DNA from: Anaerolineae bacterium
GTDB lineage: Bacteria; Chloroflexota; Anaerolineae; Aggregatilineales; Phototrophicaceae
Length of the DNA: 64,000 nucleotides
Assembly (NCBI GenBank): GCA_013360465.1
Contig: JABWBO010000008.1
Span: 1-64,000, forward strand
Direction: 5' to 3'
This document shows positions 43,294 through 51,429 of this stretch, piece by piece. How positions within the stretch are numbered: the stretch's first letter is position 1; each line of letters starts with the position of its first letter. The notes beneath the pieces were generated by a model that saw only the letters and a program-made list of their open reading frames with translations, was not told where the DNA came from and did not search any database. The position numbers and the translations under genes were made by a program.

Positions 43294-43417
43294 GCTGTCG
43301 AACGTCGAACTGCATCCGACTCAGCATGGGTGACCGCCTGCTCGGAGATACTGATGTACCGCATCTGCTCAGAGGGCAAGCGCGGCGGCTGGGGACTCAG
43401 CGCTGCCACGCAGCGAT

Positions 43418-45445
43418 CTAGAACTGCAATCGAACAAGCCGCACGCCATACGGTTCGAGCAGCAGCCGGTCGCCGATTTGCGTCTGCGTGATCAGGTCGA
43501 TCCCCCGCTTGCCGAGCAGATCCACCGACTGGGTGGTCTGCAGGTGGTTGATGATGAACAGATACCGCTCGCCATCCCCGACCCGCAGCGATGCTTCTAC
43601 GCCGGGCGCTGCCCCAAGCAGCCGATGAATTCCGTTATCCACGCAGATCCCCACCAGCAGGTCGCGTAGATAAGCCGCTTCCGGGCGCGTCCCCACATAG
43701 AAAGCATGTCCCGCTCCAAAGCGATGGCGCGTAATGGCGGGGCGTCCGTCGATGAACCCGCCCTGATAATGGGCGAGCAACTCAGCGCCGTCCAGGTGCA
43801 GCAGATCGACCCAGTGGAGGGCGTCTGCCAGCCGACCGCCGCAGTCCTGAAACCGCGCCGTTTGACCAGGAAGCAGCGGCTGCCACTCATCGACCCGCAG
43901 TCCCAGGACCTCCCGTAAAAACGCCGGGTAACCGCCCTGGCACAGGTGATCGCGTTCATCGGCAATGCCGCTGAAGTAGCTCATCACCAGCGTGCCGCCG
44001 CTCTGTACGAACCGGCGCAGACGATCAGCCTGATCTGCCGTCAGCTGGTACAGCAGAGGCGCGATCAGCACGCGATAGCCGGAAAAGTCCATATCCGGGT
44101 GGACAATATCAACCGGCAGGCTGGCGGTCACCAGCGCATCGTGCCACGGCAGGATCGCCTCTTGTGCCTCAATGTGCGCGGGCTTGGAATCGATCTCCAG
44201 TGCCCACACGTTCTCAAAGCTGTATAACAGACCGACCTCCGCCGGAACACGGGTGTCCAGCAGCGCGCTCAAGCGCTTGATCTCAGCCCCAAGCTGCGAT
44301 ACTTCGGCGAAGATACGGCTGCCGTCGGCACCGCCGTGCGGAACCATTGCCGAATGGAACTTCTCCGCGCCGGCTTTTGACTGACGCCACTGGAAGAACA
44401 TCACGCTGTCCGCGCCGCGAGCCAACGCCTGATAGCTCAGTGTGCGCATCATGCCGGGCGGCTTCAGTTGGTTGATCGTCCGCCAGTTGACCTGGGTGGT
44501 TGCCTGTTCCAGCAGCAGGAACGGCTTGCCGCGCTTGGCTGAACGCATGACATCATAAGCGAAGGCAACAGTCTGCCACGCCTGCTCGCCCAGCGACGGA
44601 TCGGGGTAGCTGTCGAGAGCAGTGTAATCGGCGTACCGCGCCCATTCGAACTGGTCCAGCCAGCGGATGCCATAGACCATGTTGGTGAACAGCGGCTGAA
44701 CCGCACCTGCCCCGCGAATTGCCTCGATCTCGCCGCGAAACAAGGCGAGGATCGAGGCGTTCATGAAGCGGCGGTAGTCGAGCATCTGGCTGGGATTGAC
44801 GAATGTCAGGGTGCGGTTCGGCAGCGCGATCTCTGCCCACTGCCCATAACGCTGGCTCCAGAAGTCCGTGCCCCAGGCGTCGTTGAGCGCGTCAAGCGTG
44901 GTGTAGCGCGCTTGCAGCCAGCCGCGGAAAGTATCACGGCAGCGGTCACAGTAGCATTCATAGACATGACAGGCATACTCGTTGTTGACGTGCCACATCA
45001 GCACGGCGGGATGGCTGCCGTAGCGCTGCGCCATCCTCCCAGCCAGCCGTGCCGCCCCTTCACGGTAGGACTCACTGTTCGGGCAGTAGTGCTGGCGTGA
45101 GCCTTGCTTGTAGCGCAAGCCGTTCCCGTCGACGGGCAGGCTTTCCGGGTACTGGCGTGAGAACCAGGGCGGCGGCGATGCGGTCGCGGTTGCCAGGAAG
45201 ATGCGAATGCCATGCGCGTGAAGCAGATCGATCACCCGATCCAGCCATCCAAAATCGTACTGCCCCGGCTGCGGTTCGAGCTTCGCCCAGCTGAAGATCG
45301 CCAGCGATACGCAGTTGACGCCGGCAGCCTGCATCAGCCGGACATCTTCCAGCCAGACTTCCTCCGCCCACTGATCGGGGTTGTAGTCCCCACCATACAG
45401 AAGTCCCGGCAGTATGAATTCCGCCGGATCATCGTTTTGCGTCAT
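43418..45445 (-). CDS. GH42 beta-galactosidase
   Basis: 675 residues, full length for GH42. Opening motif LYGGDYNPDQW. The acid/base is Glu156 in WHVNNEY and the nucleophile is Glu313 in FLLLEQA. Four cysteines that bind the structural zinc in many GH42 enzymes are present (Cys121, Cys164, Cys166, Cys169; Cys159 nearby). No signal peptide, so it acts in the cytoplasm, removing beta-linked galactose from imported oligomers. Last gene of the minus-strand cluster starting at 50013. Confidence 0.93.
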   Translation of the reverse strand: MTQNDDPAEFILPGLLYGGDYNPDQWAEEVWLEDVRLMQAAGVNCVSLAIFSWAKLEPQPGQYDFGWLDRVIDLLHAHGIRIFLATATASPPPWFSRQYPESLPVDGNGLRYKQGSRQHYCPNSESYREGAARLAGRMAQRYGSHPAVLMWHVNNEYACHVYECYCDRCRDTFRGWLQARYTTLDALNDAWGTDFWSQRYGQWAEIALPNRTLTFVNPSQMLDYRRFMNASILALFRGEIEAIRGAGAVQPLFTNMVYGIRWLDQFEWARYADYTALDSYPDPSLGEQAWQTVAFAYDVMRSAKRGKPFLLLEQATTQVNWRTINQLKPPGMMRTLSYQALARGADSVMFFQWRQSKAGAEKFHSAMVPHGGADGSRIFAEVSQLGAEIKRLSALLDTRVPAEVGLLYSFENVWALEIDSKPAHIEAQEAILPWHDALVTASLPVDIVHPDMDFSGYRVLIAPLLYQLTADQADRLRRFVQSGGTLVMSYFSGIADERDHLCQGGYPAFLREVLGLRVDEWQPLLPGQTARFQDCGGRLADALHWVDLLHLDGAELLAHYQGGFIDGRPAITRHRFGAGHAFYVGTRPEAAYLRDLLVGICVDNGIHRLLGAAPGVEASLRVGDGERYLFIINHLQTTQSVDLLGKRGIDLITQTQIGDRLLLEPYGVRLVRLQF

Positions 45446-45457
45446 CGACTTCTATCC

Positions 45458-46315
45458 CTACTTGATAGAGGCGCTGCCCCCGGAAAGATTCGCTTCAAAC
45501 ACGTATTTCTGACCGAAGAAGAACACCAGCAGCATCGGGACCGTCAGCAGCATGGAAGCGACCATCACCAGATTCCACATGGGCGTCGCGCCGGCGCTGG
45601 TTGTCGCGCTCAGCGTGCGCGCGGCGACCGCCAGCGGCATCAGCTCGGCATCTTGCAGATACAGCAGCGGTTCAAGGAACCACGACCAGTTGAACTGGAA
45701 GGTCAGGATCGCTACGGCGACGGCGATGGGACGAATCAGCGGGAAAATGATGTACCAGAAGATTCCCACAGGACCAACACCATCGATCTTGGCCGCTTCG
45801 TCCAGCTCGGTAGGCAGACGCACGATGAACTGGCGAATGAGAAAGATGTTGAACGCCCCGCCGAAGAAGTTGGGGACGATCAGCGGCGCGAACGTCCCCA
45901 GCCAGCCCAACGCCCGGTACAGCGCGAACTGTGGGATCAGCGTGACCGCGCCAGGGATCATCATCGTTCCGAGCAGAATCAGGAACAGCGCATTCTTGCC
46001 CGGAGCATTGAATCGGGCGAAACCAAAAGCCACGAACGAACTCACCAGCACCTGCCCGGTGATCGACCCCACGACGATAATCAGGCTGTTCAGAATATGC
46101 CGTCCCAGGTCGATGTTTGGCGTGGTGAACACGCGAACATAGTTGTCGAACTGAAATTCCTGCGGAATGAGATGAAAATCCATCTGCACCGTCGACGTAT
46201 CACTGGTCAGCGAGATGGACAGCATCAGCAGGAACGGCGCGATCATGGCAATCGAGAGGAACGCCAGGATCAGGTAGGTCGAGAATTTTTCGGCAGTTCC
46301 GATGCGGCGGTTCAT
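45458..46315 (-). CDS. ABC sugar transporter permease, MalG type (galactoside cluster)
   Basis: 285 residues, six helices. EAA loop ELDEAAKIDGVGPVGIFWYI. Overlaps the preceding permease gene by 4 bp (ATGA), indicating coupled translation. The GH42 gene follows after 12 bp. Confidence 0.92.
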   Translation of the reverse strand: MNRRIGTAEKFSTYLILAFLSIAMIAPFLLMLSISLTSDTSTVQMDFHLIPQEFQFDNYVRVFTTPNIDLGRHILNSLIIVVGSITGQVLVSSFVAFGFARFNAPGKNALFLILLGTMMIPGAVTLIPQFALYRALGWLGTFAPLIVPNFFGGAFNIFLIRQFIVRLPTELDEAAKIDGVGPVGIFWYIIFPLIRPIAVAVAILTFQFNWSWFLEPLLYLQDAELMPLAVAARTLSATTSAGATPMWNLVMVASMLLTVPMLLVFFFGQKYVFEANLSGGSASIK

Positions 46316-47268
46316 CGTTTCATCTCGTTCTCGTAGAATACCCAGGCGGAGGACGAACGGATGACCAGCAGCGTAAAGGCGAAGATGATCACGAACAGCA
46401 CCCAGGCAATCGCCGAGGCATAACCCATCTTGTTGAAGCGGAAGGCATTATCGAACAGGTAGGGGATGATCATCACAATGGCATTGCCGGGCGTGTTCGG
46501 CTCGGCATTCAGGATGTAGACCTGGGTGAAGGTCTGCAAGCTGGCGATGATGCTCATGATCATGTTGAAGAAGATGACCGGGCTGAGCATGGGCAGCGTG
46601 ATGCCAAAGAAGTGCTGCCGCTCCGATGCGCCGTCGATAGCCGCCGCTTCATAGAGTTCGGCAGGAATGCCCTGCATCCCCGCCAGCAGGAACACGACGC
46701 TGCTGCCGACCCCCCACAGCGACATGATCACCAGCGCAATCTTGACCCACTCCGGAGTGAGCAGCCATGCCGGACCGTCAATGCCCAACAGCGCAAGGAA
46801 GCTGTTCAGCAAGCCGTTATCCGGCGCGAAGACCCAGCGAAACACCATCGTCGTCGCCACCACCGGAACCACATAAGGCAGGTAGATGACGGTACGAAAA
46901 AGGCGAATCCCTGGAAGTCGCTTGTTCAGCAGATAGGCGATGCCGAGCGACAGCACGATATTGAGCGGCACGTACAAAAAAGTGTAATAGAAGGTGTTGC
47001 CGAGCGCATAGCCAAAGGTGCGATCGCGCGTGAACAGGCGGATGTAGTTGTCAAAGCCCACCCATTCCGGCGCGTTGAACAGATTCCAGTCGGTGAAACT
47101 CAGATAGATCGAATACAGCATTGGTCCGGCTAGCAGAAGGAGCAAGCCCACTAACCACGGCGAGATGATCAGATAGAACCACAGCGCCTCGCGCCGGCTC
47201 GCATTGAGCCGTCCCCTGGTCCGGGTGACGAGGCGCGCCTGCTTCAACCCTGCCTGAGAAACAGCCAT
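46312..47268 (-). CDS. ABC sugar transporter permease, MalF type (galactoside cluster)
   Basis: 318 residues, six helices after a basic N-terminus (first helix FYLIISPWLVGLLLLLAGPM). EAA loop ELYEAAAIDGASERQHFFGI. Starts 4 bp after the GH30 stop. The cluster lacks an ATPase gene. Confidence 0.92.
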   Translation of the reverse strand: MAVSQAGLKQARLVTRTRGRLNASRREALWFYLIISPWLVGLLLLLAGPMLYSIYLSFTDWNLFNAPEWVGFDNYIRLFTRDRTFGYALGNTFYYTFLYVPLNIVLSLGIAYLLNKRLPGIRLFRTVIYLPYVVPVVATTMVFRWVFAPDNGLLNSFLALLGIDGPAWLLTPEWVKIALVIMSLWGVGSSVVFLLAGMQGIPAELYEAAAIDGASERQHFFGITLPMLSPVIFFNMIMSIIASLQTFTQVYILNAEPNTPGNAIVMIIPYLFDNAFRFNKMGYASAIAWVLFVIIFAFTLLVIRSSSAWVFYENEMKR

Positions 47269-47272
47269 AGAG

Positions 47273-48676
47273 TCATGCTCCCGACTCGCTTTCGAACACG
47301 ATAGTGGTCACGCTGGAGGCTTCCAAGATGTAGGTCTGCCGGGCTGCGCCGCTGTACACGCGCGCCAGATCGTTCTCCTCGGAAGTGCTGTAGAGGCTGA
47401 TCGTTTGCCCGTCGGCAGTGATACCCTCCAGGGCAATGGTCTGAGGATCACGGCTGTTGTTGATCACCACCAGCGTCATCGCCTCCGTGCCGGGAATCTG
47501 AAAGGCAGTCGCCCGCACCGCATCGTGATCGCTAGCCGCCGCCAGGCGCACGGCGCCGGGACGCACGAAACGGCTGTAATTCCCCATCGCCCACAGGCGC
47601 TTGGTGGGTTCAATGCGCTCACCGTATTCGCGGGTGTAGATCAGCCCGTCGCGAAAATTGTACTTCGAGACGGCGATCCAGTACTGCCATGATGTCACCT
47701 CGCCCATGGTCAGATCATCATGGATGACGTTCGCCATGACCAGCGCCGAATCCATGCCGTAATCCCGCCCTTCCTGCATCTCCGTCCATTCCGACATCCA
47801 CAGCGGAACATGCGGATAGTGCCGCGCCATGAACCTGGCAAAGGTCTGCTTTTCAGATACGGAGGACCAGTAGGAATGCACGGCAAAATGATCGAGCGTC
47901 TGCGCCAGCTGCGGTTCCTCAAACAGGACGCGCGCATACATCGAGGCGCTGCTCCACTCACCCGCTTCTATCGCCGAGATGCGAACGTCGAGGTCGGACT
48001 CATCGATGGCGCTCTGGAGCGCCAGCAGCACGCCTTTGATCTCATCGGTGGTGTAGTGTGCTCCCTCCTGTCCTTTCGAAGGCTGCCAATCCCACTGCGG
48101 CTCATTGATCGGGCTGATCCAGCGCACCGGGATATGCTCGTCTTCGATCAGATGGCGGGTGATGTCCACGAGATACTGTGCGAAGTCATCGAAGTTGTCC
48201 GGCGTCAAATTCGAGCTGCCGCCGGGGTTCCCGGCGGCGCGTCCGCTGATCGTCAGGCGTCCGGGCGGGCTGTTGGCGAAGACGACGACCTCGGTCACGC
48301 CGGCGTCGCGCGCCGCACGAAGAACCCGCATGGCATTGGCGTCGCGCGACCAGTCATACTGCCTCGGTCCGATCTCGAACGTCTCCGTCATTCGCCAGGG
48401 ATCGACAAGATTCTGCTCTCCGCCGCCAATATTGTAGCGAAATATCGTAAGACCAATTCCGGTCGTCGGGTTGAACAGCAGGTCGACGATTCGCTGGCGG
48501 TTCTCATCGCTCCAGCTCCCCACCGCCTGCGCCCACCACGCCCCGGATGCGCCGAATCCATCGAGGGTCTGGCGGCTGTCCGCCGTATCCACGCTGATGG
48601 TGATCACGTTTTGTGCCTGTCCGTTGCCTGAAAAAGCCAGAAGAGGGATCAGCAAGAACCACATCAATAGTTTCAT
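47273..48676 (-). CDS. Secreted GH30-family glycoside hydrolase
   Basis: 467 residues with signal peptide (LLMWFLLIPLLAFSGNGQA). The GH30 (beta/alpha)8 barrel plus side beta-domain shows LDGFGASGAWW, the acid/base Glu192 in WISPINEPQWDW and the nucleophile Glu296 in LWMSEWTEM. The C-terminal beta-structure (MTLVVINNSRDPQTI) completes the GH30 form. Members include endo-beta-1,6-galactanases, glucosylceramidases and xylanases. Together with the GH42 enzyme, a beta-1,6-galactan or arabinogalactan is the likely target (inference). It acts outside the cell and feeds the importer. Confidence 0.85.
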   Translation of the reverse strand: MKLLMWFLLIPLLAFSGNGQAQNVITISVDTADSRQTLDGFGASGAWWAQAVGSWSDENRQRIVDLLFNPTTGIGLTIFRYNIGGGEQNLVDPWRMTETFEIGPRQYDWSRDANAMRVLRAARDAGVTEVVVFANSPPGRLTISGRAAGNPGGSSNLTPDNFDDFAQYLVDITRHLIEDEHIPVRWISPINEPQWDWQPSKGQEGAHYTTDEIKGVLLALQSAIDESDLDVRISAIEAGEWSSASMYARVLFEEPQLAQTLDHFAVHSYWSSVSEKQTFARFMARHYPHVPLWMSEWTEMQEGRDYGMDSALVMANVIHDDLTMGEVTSWQYWIAVSKYNFRDGLIYTREYGERIEPTKRLWAMGNYSRFVRPGAVRLAAASDHDAVRATAFQIPGTEAMTLVVINNSRDPQTIALEGITADGQTISLYSTSEENDLARVYSGAARQTYILEASSVTTIVFESESGA

Positions 48677-48756
48677 CTTCTCGTGCTTCTGCTATCGGGA
48701 GAGAGCGGTCGCCCACCCTCTCCCGGTCGAACGGTCGAACGAAGAGTCCGAGGAAA

Positions 48757-50013
48757 CTACTGGAGCAGGTCCTCCAGATCAGCCTGAAGCTGCTCGACGG
48801 CTGTCTGGGTGTCGATGGCATTGAGGAAATATTCGTCAAGCGTCGCGCTCATCACCGACTGCATTTCGTTCCACTGTGGGATCAGCGGAAGGGCGATGAT
48901 CGCATCAGCCGATTCGCCAAAAGCTTCCATGTAGATGTCGCGGTTGGCGAAGGTTTCGCCGCTCAGGAACAGGGCGCTGTTCAGCACTGCCACATTCGCC
49001 GGCGCATCCTGACCGCGCTCCACGATCACCGTCTGCGCCGCCTCATCGGTGAGGAAACCGATGATTTGGAAGGCTTCCTCAGGGTGAGCGCTCGAACTGG
49101 TGATCGCCAAGCCGCTGCCGAACGCGACCGTGCCGCGCGCGGCATTGCCCCACACCGGCGCGATGTCCCAATTCAGGTCGGGCACGTCGCGCAGCGACGC
49201 GATATTCCAGAAGCCCGTCATAATCATCGCCACTTTGCCCTGGGCAAACAGGGGATCGGGGCTGTTGGTGCCCAGATTGGCGTAGTCTTCCGGCGATGGC
49301 GCAACCTCGTAGGTATAGACCAGATCGTTGTAGAACTGGAGCGCCTCGGCAGCTTCCGCGCTGTTGAAAGCCGGCGCGCCGCTCTCATCAAGCACCGCGC
49401 CGCCGTTCTGATAGATGAAGCTCATCCACCAGGGCCACCAGCCGCCTGCTGCGAAGCCATACTGCGTCACCGCGTCACCCTCGCGTACTGTTAGCGCTTG
49501 AGCCGCCGCGAGGAAATTCTCCCATGTCCAGCCGGCGTTCGGATATTCCAGTCCGGCGGAGTCGAACATATCCGTGTTGTAGTAGACGATCATTGCGCCG
49601 CCGCGATCCGGCAGGGCATACTGGCTGCCCTCATACTGGTACTGAAGGTGATTGGTGCCGAAGCGCGCTGCCATATCCAGCCCGGCGGATGCAATCATCT
49701 CGTCGAGCGGAAGCAGCTGCCCGCGGCTCGAATAGCCGTGAATCGCCTCCGCAAGCTGTACGATGTCCGGGGCATCGCCGCCAGCCATCATCGTCTGAAT
49801 GCGCTGGTCGTAGTCATCGGGAGTGTAGAGCAGCTCGACCGTGATATCAGGGAACTGCTGCTCCGCCAGATCGATGCGCGCCTGATAGGCTTCCTGATCG
49901 CTGAGGCTGCCCCATACGCTCAGGCGCAGCGTCACCGGTTCCTGAGCCGCGACCATGCCGATGGAAAAAAGGAGAAGACCGATCGTCAAAAGTGCCAACA
50001 TTCGTAAACGCAT
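48757..50013 (-). CDS. ABC sugar transporter, solute-binding protein (galactoside cluster)
   Basis: 418 residues from ATG 50013 with AGAGGA 8 bp upstream; a longer in-frame version would begin inside the operator. Signal peptide MRLRMLALLTIGLLLFSIGM, then LRLSVWGSLSDQEAYQARID, GGDAPDIVQLAEAIHGY and YALPDRGGAMIVYYNTDMFD, all of the CUT1 family 1 type. First gene of the cluster with GH30, two permeases and GH42. Confidence 0.92.
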   Translation of the reverse strand: MRLRMLALLTIGLLLFSIGMVAAQEPVTLRLSVWGSLSDQEAYQARIDLAEQQFPDITVELLYTPDDYDQRIQTMMAGGDAPDIVQLAEAIHGYSSRGQLLPLDEMIASAGLDMAARFGTNHLQYQYEGSQYALPDRGGAMIVYYNTDMFDSAGLEYPNAGWTWENFLAAAQALTVREGDAVTQYGFAAGGWWPWWMSFIYQNGGAVLDESGAPAFNSAEAAEALQFYNDLVYTYEVAPSPEDYANLGTNSPDPLFAQGKVAMIMTGFWNIASLRDVPDLNWDIAPVWGNAARGTVAFGSGLAITSSSAHPEEAFQIIGFLTDEAAQTVIVERGQDAPANVAVLNSALFLSGETFANRDIYMEAFGESADAIIALPLIPQWNEMQSVMSATLDEYFLNAIDTQTAVEQLQADLEDLLQ

Positions 50014-50048
50014 TGTATTTTCCTCTCGCCTGAACGAGTATCCGGTTC

Positions 50049-50074
50049 TGAAAGCGGTTTCGAAACCGCTTTCA
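50049..50074 (-). promoter_or_regulatory. 26-bp perfect palindrome: two abutting LacI-type operators
   Basis: Two copies of GAAA-x-CG-x-TTTC (50050-50061 and 50062-50073) meet head to head, giving a 26-bp perfect palindrome with flanking T/A. The same 12-bp site recurs at 51345-51356 next to the LacI gene. It covers about -4 to +22 of the promoter at 50077-50105. Confidence 0.8.
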
Positions 50075-50076
50075 TG

Positions 50077-50105
50077 AGAGTAGCATGAATCGGATTTCAC
50101 GTCAA
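50077..50105 (-). promoter_or_regulatory. Promoter of the galactoside cluster
   Basis: On the minus strand: TTGACG (50105-50100), a 17-bp spacer ending TGC, then TACTCT (50082-50077). The TGn before the -10 box makes it an extended -10 promoter. The predicted start near 50070 lies in the double operator. Confidence 0.65.
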
Positions 50106-50276
50106 TGACTCGGATTGCCGACCGACGCCGGCAGTTCGCTGTTTCTGGGGAGATGGCTGAAGCAGGGTCTCGTATCTTTTCAACGGGCAGGGTTAGCCGA
50201 CGGTAAGCCCCTGCCTCTGACGCCGTACGGGGCAGCCCACCGGGTCATCCGCTGGTGGAATTGCTGCCCAAAAAGG

Positions 50277-51311
50277 CTATCGGGACTCTGGCGGCTGACA
50301 GGAGTCGCGTATCACGAGCTGCATATCGAGCAGGATGGAACTCGGCGTGTCACCGCCTTTAATCCGACTGATGATTGTCTCGACGATGGTACGCCCGAAG
50401 TACTCGTAGTTGTGGCTGACACTGGTCAGTTCCGGAGTCGAAACAGAAGCTAGATATATGTCGTCAAAGCCGACCAGGGAGAGCTGACGAGGGATATCGA
50501 TATGATGCCGCCGCGCCGCTTTCAGGATGCCGAGTGCGACCAGATCGTTGATAGCGATGATCGCGGTCGGCAGTTTCTCCAACCGGAGCAGCATCTCCAG
50601 AGTCTTTTCGCCGCTTTCAATCGAAAAACCGTCGGTGATCAACCACTGCTCCTCGACCGGCAGCGCCAGGCGCGACATCGCCGCGCAAAACGACTGCTGT
50701 CGATTGCGCGTCACCGTGATGTGACTGCTGCCGCCGAGGAAACCGATCCGTGTGTGCCCCAACCCTGACAGGTAATCGACGACCTGAGCGATTCCCGACT
50801 GCTCGCTGGTAGAAACGATGACCGCGTCGACGCCTGGCATTTCGCCGTTGACGATGATCGTCGGCACCCTGGCGGAGATTTCGGCGATCTCCATCTGATA
50901 CGCGGGAGACGGTTCGACTTCATTGACCCGTCCTCCCATGAAGATCAGCCCATCCACCTGATGGCGCGCGAGATAAGCCAGCCCCTCGGATTCCAGCGCG
51001 AGGCTGTTCATGGCGTTGAACAGCAGCAGTGAGTAGTCCTTGGCGATGGCGTGGCGCTGCATTTCGGCGAACAATGTCGAGAAAAACGGGTTGGTGATGT
51101 CGGGCAGGATGACGCCAATCATCGTCGAACGCTGGTAGGAGAGGTTGCGCGCCGCCCGGTTCGGTCGGAAGTTATACTTTTGCAGGACAGCATCCACCTT
51201 CTGCTTGGTTTCCGGATTGACCGGCGCACTGCCTGTGAGGATGCGCGACACCGTCGAGACGGAGACCTCAGCCTCCCGTGCAATATCGTAAATCGTAACC
51301 TTGTCGCCCAT
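50277..51311 (-). CDS. LacI-family transcriptional regulator (galactoside cluster)
   Basis: 344 residues. Helix-turn-helix VTIYDIAREAEVSVSTVSRI, hinge (NFRPNRAARNLSYQ), ligand domain (IGVILPDITNPFFSTLF, GFDDIYLASVSTPELTSVSH). It lies 263 bp upstream of the binding-protein gene on the same strand. Copies of its presumed operator occur before that gene and before its own start, so it most likely represses both. Confidence 0.93.
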   Translation of the reverse strand: MGDKVTIYDIAREAEVSVSTVSRILTGSAPVNPETKQKVDAVLQKYNFRPNRAARNLSYQRSTMIGVILPDITNPFFSTLFAEMQRHAIAKDYSLLLFNAMNSLALESEGLAYLARHQVDGLIFMGGRVNEVEPSPAYQMEIAEISARVPTIIVNGEMPGVDAVIVSTSEQSGIAQVVDYLSGLGHTRIGFLGGSSHITVTRNRQQSFCAAMSRLALPVEEQWLITDGFSIESGEKTLEMLLRLEKLPTAIIAINDLVALGILKAARRHHIDIPRQLSLVGFDDIYLASVSTPELTSVSHNYEYFGRTIVETIISRIKGGDTPSSILLDMQLVIRDSCQPPESR

Positions 51312-51344
51312 AGCCTTCCTGAGAGTACCAGCGTTGCGTGGGTA

Positions 51345-51356
51345 GAAAGCGGTTTC
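51345..51356 (-). promoter_or_regulatory. LacI-type operator upstream of the galactoside-cluster regulator
   Basis: GAAAGCGGTTTC, identical to the half-site of the double operator at 50049-50074. On the minus strand a TAGAAT box (51364-51369) lies just upstream, so the site would cover the transcription start. Confidence 0.7.
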
Positions 51357-51429
51357 ACATCCTATTCTACAACACAGCGTTGGTTCGCGCGGCTGACGAG
51401 AAGCGCCGACAATTCAAGCAAGCAGCCCA

